From: CAXBNB01 sp040151475
GTDB lineage: Bacteria > Bacteroidota > Bacteroidia > Cytophagales > Cyclobacteriaceae
Direction: 5' to 3'
DNA length: 64,000 nt
Assembly: GCF_040151475.1 (NCBI RefSeq)
Contig: NZ_JBDKWG010000124.1
Location: 1 to 64,000, forward strand
In this document: piece after piece, positions 26,865 through 35,160 of the stretch
Layout: every line of letters starts with the position of its first letter
Position numbering within the stretch: the stretch's first letter is position 1
Position numbers and translations under genes: made by a program
The notes under the pieces: generated by a model
Told to the model about the DNA's origin: nothing
Database searches by the model: none
The model's input: only the letters and a program-made list of their open reading frames with translations

Positions 26865-27256
26865 TGTCAACACAGTATATCTTTTTTTACGGCACGCTCA
26901 TGTGCGCTGAGGTTTATGAAGCCATAACCGGCAAACCTCTGGTAGCGGAAAACGCTACTTTAAGCGATTTCAAAATTTACAGCCTGCAAAACAGGGCTTA
27001 TCCGGGAATTATTCCATCAAAAGATTCGGAAGTTAGAGGACTGGTAACTAAAGTTGGTCAGGAAACACTTGATCGTCTGGACTGCTTTGAAGGAGAAGAA
27101 TACCACCGGACATTGGTAGAAGTAACCAGCACAACTGGCAATATCATTAAGTCTTGGGCTTATGTTCTAAAAGAAAGCCACCGTTCACTAGCTGAAATGG
27201 AGGGTTGGGATTATGAGAAGTTCCTAAAGGTTCATTTGGAAAACTATCTCTTATAA
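26864..27256 (+). CDS. gamma-glutamylcyclotransferase-like (AIG2/GGCT fold) protein
   Basis: The 130-aa protein has the FFYGTLM substrate-binding loop at its N-terminus and the LDCFEGEEYHR motif, which holds the catalytic glutamate of GGCT/AIG2-like enzymes. The usual reaction is release of 5-oxoproline from gamma-glutamyl compounds, but the acceptor here is not known. It is coupled to the acetyltransferase gene by the TAATG junction and ends one base before a convergent gene on the other strand. Confidence 0.87.
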   Translation: MSTQYIFFYGTLMCAEVYEAITGKPLVAENATLSDFKIYSLQNRAYPGIIPSKDSEVRGLVTKVGQETLDRLDCFEGEEYHRTLVEVTSTTGNIIKSWAYVLKESHRSLAEMEGWDYEKFLKVHLENYLL

Positions 27257-27257
27257 A

Positions 27258-27926
27258 TTACTTACAAATACGGCTTTGCATTTTTAGGGCATTTTCATCA
27301 AACAAAGCGTTTGATAAATAGTAACAAGCACTATCTGGTTTATTGATTTTCAAATAGCATTCTGCCATCTTGGTCAATAGAATCTCATCTGATGGATTCA
27401 TAAAATACGTGGATCGAAAGTATGTAAGAGCCTTTGTGAAATCATTTTTCACGTAGTACTCAATCGCCATATTAAATTTTTTTCTGTACCTTTTAAGACA
27501 ATCAGGATTTTGAAATGTAATAGGAAGTATCATCCTTGTATTAACAGTAACACCCTCGACTTTTCCTGGATTCCATTTCCCAGAAGTCATTTCAATTGCT
27601 TTCAATGAACGTGCTGTTAATATCGAATCCATTCTATTTAATGCATAAAGACTATCTAAACCTCCATTCTGATTTATAATAAAATGGATATATATTCTGC
27701 CCATTTTACAACCGAACCTTGCTCCAACAGTATACTTTATCTTTTTATACAAATAATCATAAAAGTCACTCATATCTCCATCAATATATGTGGGCAAACT
27801 ATCCACCTCTTCATATACAATATATTCATTTGAAGGCATCTCATTTTCATTCTGCGAAAAGCAAAAATTGTATTTGGCACATAGTAGTAAAATCAGTACC
27901 CAGCTTAACTTCTTTATTAAATTCAT
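27258..27926 (-). CDS. exported protein with TonB-like C-terminal fold and TPR tail
   Basis: The 222-aa protein has a signal peptide (cleavage near FCFSQ). A segment of about residues 60-145 resembles the TonB C-terminal fold found in many Bacteroidota stress proteins (GRIYIHFIINQNGGLDSLYAL, SGKWNPGKVEGVTVNTRMILPI pattern). A helical TPR-like tail follows, with KALTYFRSTYFMNPSDEIL. It has no transmembrane anchor beyond the signal, so it is not a classical energy-transducing TonB. The function is unknown. It is a single gene on the minus strand. Confidence 0.75.
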   Translation of the reverse strand: MNLIKKLSWVLILLLCAKYNFCFSQNENEMPSNEYIVYEEVDSLPTYIDGDMSDFYDYLYKKIKYTVGARFGCKMGRIYIHFIINQNGGLDSLYALNRMDSILTARSLKAIEMTSGKWNPGKVEGVTVNTRMILPITFQNPDCLKRYRKKFNMAIEYYVKNDFTKALTYFRSTYFMNPSDEILLTKMAECYLKINKPDSACYYLSNALFDENALKMQSRICK

Positions 27927-27968
27927 TTTAGCTTAATTTTAATATTGGTCATTTAATATGTCTCTTTC

Positions 27969-29594
27969 TCAATCACAAAATACCTCAATAAATTCAAACT
28001 TCTCTCCGTCAAAAAATCCCAGGTCGCTCATCTTGGCTTTTGGAATCACAAGCAAAGCCATAAATGAAAGGGTCATAAAAGGTGAGTTGAGTGTAGAACC
28101 CAGCAACTTTGCAAAGTGGTCAATGGCACTGTATTCTTTGGCTACCTCATAGCCATCTTTGTCACTCATAATTCCCACTACCGGAAGACCAAGAATCATT
28201 TCATGATTGTTCCCCACTGCCGAAACTCCTCCTTTTTGCGCAATGATCAAATTTACAGCTTGACACATCGCCACAGAATCCACCCCAACCACGACTATGT
28301 TGTGGGAATCATGCCCCACCGAAGAAGCAATTGCTCCTTCTTTAAGTCCAATATTTTGAACATACCCCACCGCTACCGGGGCATCAGCATATCGGTTTAC
28401 CACAGCTATTTTGAGAATATCATTTTCTATGTTGGTCTGCTTTTCATTGTCAATTAATACGCTGGGAAATAACTTGAGATTGGTAATCAACTGGCCATCC
28501 AGTGCTTCCATCACTTGTACATTGGCTTTGGTGATTTCTACATCGAAATCTTCAACAATCTTGGGGGAAGTATTGAAATTGTTGACAATCTTATTTTCTA
28601 TTCGCTCAATTCTGGTAATGCCATTTTCAGCCACCAACTCACCATTGATATAGGTTTGCTTTACATTGAAATCAGCAATATTATCAATCACAATGAAATC
28701 TGCCGGATCACCTGTCTGCAAAAGACCCACATTCATTTTATAATGCTCAACAGGGTTGACGCAAGCTGCCCGAAGCACCTTAAAGAGATCAATGTCTTTA
28801 GCCAAAGCCCTTTTCACCAATAAATTGATATGCCCCTCTACGAGGTTATCAGGATGCTTATCATCCGAACAAAACATCATATTCTCAAAGTGTTCATCCA
28901 AAAGCGGTATTAACGCTTCGAAATTTTTGGCAGCACTTCCCTCACGGATAAGTATTTTCATTCCATACTTTAGCTTATCGAGAGCTTCCTCAGCAGTAAA
29001 GCACTCATGGTCCGTACTGATCCCGGCAGCTATGTATTCCCTTGCCTGCTCCCCTTTCAATCCCGGTGCATGCCCATCGACAGGTTTGCCAAGCTTCTGC
29101 GCAACATCGATTTTCTCGAACACTTCTTTGTCCTTAAACAAAACTCCCGGCCAGTTCATCATTTCTGCCAAATAATGCACCTCAGGCTTTTTAAGTAAAT
29201 ATTCGACATCACTTGTATCAATCACCGCTCCTGCTGTTTCAAATGTAGTAGCAGGCACGCATGAGGGTGCTCCAAAATGGAATTTGAAGTTGACCTCATT
29301 GCCATTATTAATCATATATTCTACACCCTCCACACCCAATACATTCCCAATCTCATGAGGATCGGATATAGTAGCCACCGTACCGTGCACTACCGCCAGC
29401 CTGGCAAACTCAGAAGGCACCAACATAGAGCTTTCCACATGTACATGCGCATCTACAAAACCCGGCAATAGATACTGATCATCAACTATTGACACTTTTT
29501 CTATACTAATGATTCGGGTATTATCAAAAGTGACTTCCGCAGGATAAACCTCCTTATTTAGAATATCGATTAACTGACCTGATATTTTTTTCAT
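27969..29594 (-). CDS. ade: adenine deaminase
   Basis: The 541-aa amidohydrolase converts adenine to hypoxanthine and ammonia in purine salvage. It shows the metal-binding GFVDAHVHVESSM motif near residue 50, the DPHEIGNVLG segment, DGHAPG and CSDDKHPDNL in the catalytic barrel, and the C-terminal adenine-deaminase domain with HDSHNIVVVG. Length and motifs fit the AdeC family. The ATG at 29594 (MKKISG) is preferred over a TTG nine bases upstream. Confidence 0.93.
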   Translation of the reverse strand: MKKISGQLIDILNKEVYPAEVTFDNTRIISIEKVSIVDDQYLLPGFVDAHVHVESSMLVPSEFARLAVVHGTVATISDPHEIGNVLGVEGVEYMINNGNEVNFKFHFGAPSCVPATTFETAGAVIDTSDVEYLLKKPEVHYLAEMMNWPGVLFKDKEVFEKIDVAQKLGKPVDGHAPGLKGEQAREYIAAGISTDHECFTAEEALDKLKYGMKILIREGSAAKNFEALIPLLDEHFENMMFCSDDKHPDNLVEGHINLLVKRALAKDIDLFKVLRAACVNPVEHYKMNVGLLQTGDPADFIVIDNIADFNVKQTYINGELVAENGITRIERIENKIVNNFNTSPKIVEDFDVEITKANVQVMEALDGQLITNLKLFPSVLIDNEKQTNIENDILKIAVVNRYADAPVAVGYVQNIGLKEGAIASSVGHDSHNIVVVGVDSVAMCQAVNLIIAQKGGVSAVGNNHEMILGLPVVGIMSDKDGYEVAKEYSAIDHFAKLLGSTLNSPFMTLSFMALLVIPKAKMSDLGFFDGEKFEFIEVFCD

Positions 29595-29706
29595 GAGAAG
29601 CAAATTAACAAATCACAGGGACTTTTCTCACTCCTATTTATTTGAAGGTTGGCTTTAATGTTTAATATAAAAAGAAGTTTACTTTCTATTAAATGAACGA
29701 CTTATA

Positions 29707-29714
29707 TATTTTTG
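29707..29714 (+). promoter_or_regulatory. -7 promoter element for nadC
   Basis: TATTTTTG matches TAnnTTTG and is followed by GCGCC, a context often seen at Bacteroidota start sites. It lies 67 bp before the nadC ATG in the spacer divergent from ade. The -33 element is weak. Confidence 0.4.
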
Positions 29715-29781
29715 CGCCTCATTAAGTTTCTGATATAATCATAAGCTTATCAGATCACACTTTTGCAGAAAGAAAAAAGGA

Positions 29782-30642
29782 ATGAAAATCGATTACCTGA
29801 CCAAGTCAGCAATTTCTAAATTTATTGACAATGCCTTGAAAGAAGACATTGGAGACGGTGATCACACGTCACTTTCTTCTATTCCCGAAAAGCTGGAAGA
29901 CCAGGCCAAATTACTGGTAAAAGGAGAAGGCATACTGGCTGGAGTAGAGTTGGCAGAAATGATTTTCAAAAAGGTAGATAAAGATTTGAAACTCGAAATC
30001 CTGATAGAAGATGGTAAGGAAGTAAAATCGGGAGACGTTGCTTTTATTGTCAGAGGTAAAGCCCGCTCTATATTGACCAGTGAACGATTGGTGTTGAACT
30101 GCATGCAGCGAATGAGTGGCATAGCTACTTATACCAGGAAAATGACTGAAATGATCAAAGGCACTGGAGCTCAGTTGCTGGACACCAGAAAAACTGCTCC
30201 AAATTTTAGAATTTGTGAAAAATGGGCTGTTAAAATCGGAGGGGGAGAAAACCACAGATTTGGATTATATGACATGATATTGCTAAAAGACAATCATGTG
30301 GATTATGCAGGAGGAATCAAAAATGCTATTGAATCTACTCAGAAATACCTGAAGAATTTAAACAAGGATTTGAAAATAGAAATAGAAACCAGAACCATCC
30401 GGGAGGTAAAGGAAGTGATGGAAACTGGTGGTGTGGACGTTATCATGTTGGACAATATGTTGCCCTCTATGATGAAGGAAGCGTTGAAGATCATAAATAA
30501 AAAATACAAAACAGAAGCATCCGGAGGAATTACCGAAAAAAATATCAAGGAAATCGCAGAAACCGGTGTGGATTATATCTCTGTTGGAGCACTTACGCAT
30601 TCTTACCAGAGCTTGGATTTAAGTTTGAAGGCCATAAAATAA
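29782..30642 (+). CDS. nadC: nicotinate-nucleotide pyrophosphorylase (carboxylating)
   Basis: The 286-aa enzyme converts quinolinate and PRPP to nicotinate mononucleotide in NAD synthesis. Motifs include ALKEDIGDGDHTS at the N-terminus, LDTRKTAPNFRICEKWAVK, the GGGENHRFGLYDMILLKDNH active-site block, and the EASGGITEKN phosphate-binding strand. An AAAAAAGGA ribosome-binding site precedes the ATG. A YcxB-like membrane gene follows within 8 bp. nadA and nadB are not nearby. Confidence 0.96.
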   Translation: MKIDYLTKSAISKFIDNALKEDIGDGDHTSLSSIPEKLEDQAKLLVKGEGILAGVELAEMIFKKVDKDLKLEILIEDGKEVKSGDVAFIVRGKARSILTSERLVLNCMQRMSGIATYTRKMTEMIKGTGAQLLDTRKTAPNFRICEKWAVKIGGGENHRFGLYDMILLKDNHVDYAGGIKNAIESTQKYLKNLNKDLKIEIETRTIREVKEVMETGGVDVIMLDNMLPSMMKEALKIINKKYKTEASGGITEKNIKEIAETGVDYISVGALTHSYQSLDLSLKAIK

Positions 30643-30649
30643 AATATTG

Positions 30650-31138
30650 ATGTTAGTAAAAACCAGAAAGTACAAATTAAGTAATAAGACCTACATAGGA
30701 TTGGCATTTAAAAACCTGATCAAAGACCAGTGGTGGGTTATATTGATCTACCTGGCACTATGTGCCGGATATTTTATCATACCAAATATGTGGTGGATTA
30801 TTGGTGCTTCTATCGCCTTGGTTTTGTACGTTCTTTTTTGGCTCATTCAGTTTGCCGGCATCTCTCAGTTGGAACAAGGTAAATTTATGTTTGAAAAACT
30901 AGCGTATGAAATCACCAGCCAGCAAATCTTGATCAAGCTGGATACCAAACGGGGAATGCCAATGAAGTGGGAAAGCATCAAACGTGCCGTTGTTGGCAAA
31001 GATGCGTTTGTATTGATCGTAAATAAAGCCCAACTAATTCACCTTCCTTTCAAAATTTTCAATTCACACAATGAAGTGAAATTCATTGAAACCATATTGA
31101 AAAGAAAAGGGCTTGTAAAAGAGCAACAAACCCGTTGA
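30650..31138 (+). CDS. YcxB-like membrane protein
   Basis: The 162-aa protein has two adjacent transmembrane segments (about residues 30-72) followed by a soluble C-terminal domain that matches the YcxB-like pattern (YEITSQQILIKLDTKRGMPMKWESIKRAV, then FVLIVNKAQLIHLPFKIF). The function of the family is unknown. The ATG at 30650 is preferred to an adjacent TTG. It probably shares the nadC transcript. Confidence 0.72.
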   Translation: MLVKTRKYKLSNKTYIGLAFKNLIKDQWWVILIYLALCAGYFIIPNMWWIIGASIALVLYVLFWLIQFAGISQLEQGKFMFEKLAYEITSQQILIKLDTKRGMPMKWESIKRAVVGKDAFVLIVNKAQLIHLPFKIFNSHNEVKFIETILKRKGLVKEQQTR

Positions 31139-31273
31139 GGACAAAATTATTGCACAATTAATCCCCCAATCCTGGCTCACTTCCTACTGCCAATACAGTT
31201 TTAGAGTTTCTAAAAGTTGAAACTTTATACCTGTATGGTTCACAAAAGGCAAAAGTAAAGTATTAAGCAGTAC

Positions 31274-31534
31274 TTACTTCACCTCCTCATAGTCCACAAA
31301 ATCGCCTCCTTTGAAATCCGTATTGGAAGGCTTTCCTTTTTTGCCTTCCGATGGAATGTAATCAATGTTTACATTTCCATCAGAAGGTTTTTTATATTGT
31401 GATTGCCTGTGATTTTGACCTGACGTATTTTGATATTTTTTCACAAAACCCGAAAACAGCATCCGCATGATGAAGCCTCCGACTTTAACGAAGATAAATA
31501 TGATTAGAAATATTATTAATAAAAGCTTAAACAT
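31274..31534 (-). CDS. DUF4834-like small membrane protein
   Basis: The 86-aa protein has one N-terminal transmembrane helix (LLLIIFLIIFIFVKVGGF), then a charged region, and a conserved-looking C-terminus with DYIPSEGKKGKPSNTDFKGG and DYEEVK. This is the pattern of the Bacteroidota DUF4834 family, whose function is unknown. It begins 12 bp after the carB stop and is probably co-transcribed with it. Confidence 0.7.
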   Translation of the reverse strand: MFKLLLIIFLIIFIFVKVGGFIMRMLFSGFVKKYQNTSGQNHRQSQYKKPSDGNVNIDYIPSEGKKGKPSNTDFKGGDFVDYEEVK

Positions 31535-31546
31535 ACCTTCATTTAC

Positions 31547-34360
31547 CTATTTACTCAGGTATAAGTTTCGTTCACTGTAAATTTTCATGAAATAATCGTC
31601 CATCAGGTCATCTATAAAATAGATGGCTTCTCCTGTTGATTTCATTTCAGGCCCGAGTTCTTTATTCACATTTGGAAATTTATGGAAAGAGAACACTGGT
31701 TCTTTAATTGCATAACCGCTTTTATAAGGCTTAAAATCAAAATCCTTTACTTTTTTCTCACCCAACATCACTTTGGTGGCATAATTTACATAAGGTTCTC
31801 TATAGGCTTTGCAAATAAATGGCACTGTACGAGAAGCCCTTGGATTTGCCTCAATGATGTACACTTTGTCATTTTTTATCGCAAATTGGATGTTGATTAA
31901 ACCAACCGTTTCCAATGCCTTGGCAATTTTGATCGTATATTCTTCGATTTGCCGCATTACTAAATCTCCAAGATTATAAGGAGGAAGTACTGCATAAGAA
32001 TCCCCGGAGTGAATTCCGGCAGGTTCTATATGTTGCATGATTCCGATGATATATACATCTTCTCCATCGCAAATGGCATCCGCTTCTGCTTCAATCGCTC
32101 CTTCAAGGAAATGATCCAAAAGAATCCTTCCATCTGGCTTGTCCTTCATCAGATTTACCACATGCTCTTCCATTTCCTGCTCATTGATCACAATTTTCAT
32201 ACTCTGGCCTCCCAACACATAACTAGGACGAACAAGTAAAGGAAATCCAATTTCTTTTGATAATTCTATGGCCTGATCTGCATCTTCCACAGTTCCATAA
32301 GGAGGATAAGGAATTTTAAGTTCTTTCAACAGGTCAGAAAAACGTCCCCGATCTTCTGCAAGGTCAAGTGCTTCGTAACTTGTACCAATTACTTTGATAC
32401 CATATCTGGTAAATTTCTCTGCAAGCTTCAGAGCTGTCTGTCCACCCAACTGCACAATGACACCTACAGGATTTTCATGTAAGATGATATCATAAATATG
32501 CTCCCAGAATACAGGCTCAAAATACAGTTTATCAGCAATGTCAAAATCCGTAGAAACGGTTTCAGGATTGCAATTGATCATGATAGTTTCATAACCGCAT
32601 TCCTTGGCTGCCAATACTCCATGCACACAAGAATAATCAAATTCAATTCCTTGCCCGATGCGGTTAGGACCGGAACCCAGTACTATTATTTTCTTCTTGT
32701 CTGAAGACACAGACTCGTTTTCATCATCAAATGAGGAGTAATAATAAGGTGTTTGGGCTTCAAACTCAGCGGCACATGTGTCAACCAGCTTGTACACCCT
32801 TTTTATACCAAAATCATTTCTTTTGGTATAGACCTCACTTTCAAGGCATTTCAACAAGTGTGCTATCTGCCTGTCTGCATAACCCTTTTCCTTGGCTGTT
32901 TTCAGCAAATGCTTAGGCAATGATTCCAGAGAGTAATTTTCAATTTCATTTTCCAAAACAATCAATTCCTCAATCTGATGCAGGAACCAATTATCAATTT
33001 TGGTTAATTTTTTAATGGTTTTAAATGGAATGCCCATTTTAAACGCATCATATATATGGAATAATCTGTTCCAACTTGGATTTTCCAGACTATAAAGGAT
33101 TTCCTGCTGGTCATTCAGTTCTCTGCCATCTGCTCCAAGTCCATTTCTTTTGATCTCAAGTGACTGACAGGCTTTTTGCAGAGCCTCCTGGAAGTTTCTT
33201 CCAATACCCATTGCCTCGCCTACGGATTTCATCTGAAGGCCAAGCTTGCGATCAGAACCTGGAAATTTATCAAAATTCCATCTTGGTATTTTTACAATCA
33301 CATAGTCCAATGCTGGTTCAAAAAACGCAGAAGTGGTCTTAGTGATTTGATTTTTTAATTCATCAAGATTGTAGCCAATAGCCAATTTCGCTGCTATTTT
33401 GGCAATCGGATATCCTGTAGCTTTAGATGCCAATGCCGAAGACCGGGACACCCTTGGGTTTATCTCAATACCAACAATCTCGTCAGTTTCCGGATGAACA
33501 GAAAACTGGACATTACATCCTCCTGCAAACTCACCAATGGCGTTCATCATTCTTTTTGCCAGATCCCTCATGTTCTGGTACACCGTATCGGGCAATGTCA
33601 TAGCAGGAGCCACTGTAATGGAATCTCCCGTATGAATACCCATTGGATCAAAGTTTTCTATCGAGCAAATGATAATAATGTTACCAATATTGTCACGCAG
33701 CAGCTCCAACTCATATTCTTTCCATCCCAATATACTTTGCTCCACCAATACTTCATGAATCGGGGATGCCTGCAATCCGGCGTTCAAAGCATTGTCAAAT
33801 TCTTCAGGGGTGTTCACAAAGCCTCCGCCGTATCCACCGAGTGTATAGGAAGGACGGATAACCAGTGGAAATCCAATTTCCTGAGCGATTTCTTTTCCTG
33901 TTAAAAATGACGTGGCAGTTTCTCCTTTACAGACATTCACTCCAATTTCATTCATTTTCAACCTGAATTTCTCGCGATCTTCTGTGGTCTCAATAGCGCC
34001 TATATCGACACCTATCATCTTCACTCCATATTTCTCCCAAATACCGGCAGCATTACAGTCAATGGCCAGGTTCAGTGCAGTTTGTCCTCCCATAGTAGGC
34101 AAGACAGCATCAATATCGTGTTTTTCTAAAATTTCCCTTATGGATTGTTTTGTAAGGGGTTTCAAGTATATGTTATCGGCTGTTACGCTATCAGTCATGA
34201 TGGTAGCCGGATTGGAATTGATCAGGGTAACCTCGATACCTTCCTCTCTAAGTGAACGGGCCGCTTGGGATCCTGCATAATCAAATTCACAAGCCTGACC
34301 AATGACGATTGGCCCGCTACCGATAATCAAAACTGACTTGATGCTATTGTCTCTTGGCAT
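31547..34360 (-). CDS. carB: carbamoyl-phosphate synthase large subunit without MGS allosteric domain
   Basis: CarB makes carbamoyl phosphate from bicarbonate, two ATP and ammonia passed from CarA, for pyrimidine and arginine synthesis. The 937-aa chain has the two homologous ATP-grasp halves, with GSGPIVIGQACEFDYAG at the start and GSGPNRIGQGIEFDYSC at the middle. The protein ends at YSERNLYLSK, just where the roughly 130-residue C-terminal MGS regulatory domain of the E. coli enzyme would begin, so control by UMP or ornithine is not expected in the usual way. carA is not adjacent. Confidence 0.95.
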   Translation of the reverse strand: MPRDNSIKSVLIIGSGPIVIGQACEFDYAGSQAARSLREEGIEVTLINSNPATIMTDSVTADNIYLKPLTKQSIREILEKHDIDAVLPTMGGQTALNLAIDCNAAGIWEKYGVKMIGVDIGAIETTEDREKFRLKMNEIGVNVCKGETATSFLTGKEIAQEIGFPLVIRPSYTLGGYGGGFVNTPEEFDNALNAGLQASPIHEVLVEQSILGWKEYELELLRDNIGNIIIICSIENFDPMGIHTGDSITVAPAMTLPDTVYQNMRDLAKRMMNAIGEFAGGCNVQFSVHPETDEIVGIEINPRVSRSSALASKATGYPIAKIAAKLAIGYNLDELKNQITKTTSAFFEPALDYVIVKIPRWNFDKFPGSDRKLGLQMKSVGEAMGIGRNFQEALQKACQSLEIKRNGLGADGRELNDQQEILYSLENPSWNRLFHIYDAFKMGIPFKTIKKLTKIDNWFLHQIEELIVLENEIENYSLESLPKHLLKTAKEKGYADRQIAHLLKCLESEVYTKRNDFGIKRVYKLVDTCAAEFEAQTPYYYSSFDDENESVSSDKKKIIVLGSGPNRIGQGIEFDYSCVHGVLAAKECGYETIMINCNPETVSTDFDIADKLYFEPVFWEHIYDIILHENPVGVIVQLGGQTALKLAEKFTRYGIKVIGTSYEALDLAEDRGRFSDLLKELKIPYPPYGTVEDADQAIELSKEIGFPLLVRPSYVLGGQSMKIVINEQEMEEHVVNLMKDKPDGRILLDHFLEGAIEAEADAICDGEDVYIIGIMQHIEPAGIHSGDSYAVLPPYNLGDLVMRQIEEYTIKIAKALETVGLINIQFAIKNDKVYIIEANPRASRTVPFICKAYREPYVNYATKVMLGEKKVKDFDFKPYKSGYAIKEPVFSFHKFPNVNKELGPEMKSTGEAIYFIDDLMDDYFMKIYSERNLYLSK

Positions 34361-34392
34361 AGTAGTGCTATGGGGATTGGTGCAAATTGGCG

Positions 34393-34400
34393 CAAATTTA
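34393..34400 (-). promoter_or_regulatory. -7 promoter element for carB
   Basis: TAAATTTG followed by CGCC on the minus strand fits TAnnTTTG and lies about 32 bp before the carB ATG. The -33 region is not convincing. Confidence 0.45.
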
Positions 34401-34487
34401 GATTAGAAAGGATTAGATTAAAAGGTAATCCACAGACAAATTTCCATTATTGGAATAATAATTTCATTTTGATTTTGTTATTCTTTT

Positions 34488-34514
34488 TTGATTGAGTCAA
34501 TCGACTTAGATTTG
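34488..34514 (+). promoter_or_regulatory. promoter of the small lipoprotein gene
   Basis: A TTG (34488-34490) at the end of a T-run is followed, 16 bp later, by TAGATTTG (34507-34514), a perfect -7 element. The start codon lies 22 bp further on. Confidence 0.5.
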
Positions 34515-34536
34515 AGACACATTATATGAAATTTAT

Positions 34537-34971
34537 ATGCTCAAAAGGAAAGCCCTAATAGTATTGACAACAATCACTGTGGTTGTTTCAGGTTGTACCA
34601 GTGAAAAATCTCAGAAGGAAGACAGAGCAACAACACAGGCAAGTGATGTAATAGGCAAATGGCAGGCACAATGGGTAACAGACCCTTCTTCTTATCCAGA
34701 TGTAGATCCTTCTGTCAATTTCACCATGAATGGCAAGTTCGAATTTGATTCTAAAGGAAAGGTAACAATCTCTGCGTATGGTTACAAAGGATGCATTTTT
34801 AGTAGCGACACATTAGTGCATTCACTAAATTGGAAACTAAAAAATGACACCCTTCAACTGGTTAATGAAAATGACGTACATGGCATGACCTATTCTGTTT
34901 TGAACTTATCTACAGAAAAAATGAAACTCCAGCTAATGGATGACATATTTTTAAACCTGAGTAAACTCTGA
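34537..34971 (+). CDS. small lipoprotein, lipocalin-like
   Basis: The 144-aa protein has a lipoprotein signal ending at VVSGC (Cys near residue 20), then IGKWQAQWVTD, an N-terminal strand typical of lipocalin-like copy-resistance or stress lipoproteins, followed by alternating beta strands. The specific function is unknown. It is a single-gene unit between the divergent carB and the AsmA operon and has its own promoter. Confidence 0.72.
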   Translation: MLKRKALIVLTTITVVVSGCTSEKSQKEDRATTQASDVIGKWQAQWVTDPSSYPDVDPSVNFTMNGKFEFDSKGKVTISAYGYKGCIFSSDTLVHSLNWKLKNDTLQLVNENDVHGMTYSVLNLSTEKMKLQLMDDIFLNLSKL

Positions 34972-35160
34972 TATATAAACTAAGGTCATTTCAATTTTCT
35001 ACCATTTCTCTTTCCAACAGAAGCGATCATTAGCAAACAGTCTCCATTAGGCTGATAACTGTAATTTTACTTTAATTCATAATAATCCTCAATTACCTTT
35101 TATATCTTTATCAGGTTTATTGTAAGAAAACAAAAACTCAAAATTTAAATTTTCAAACTC

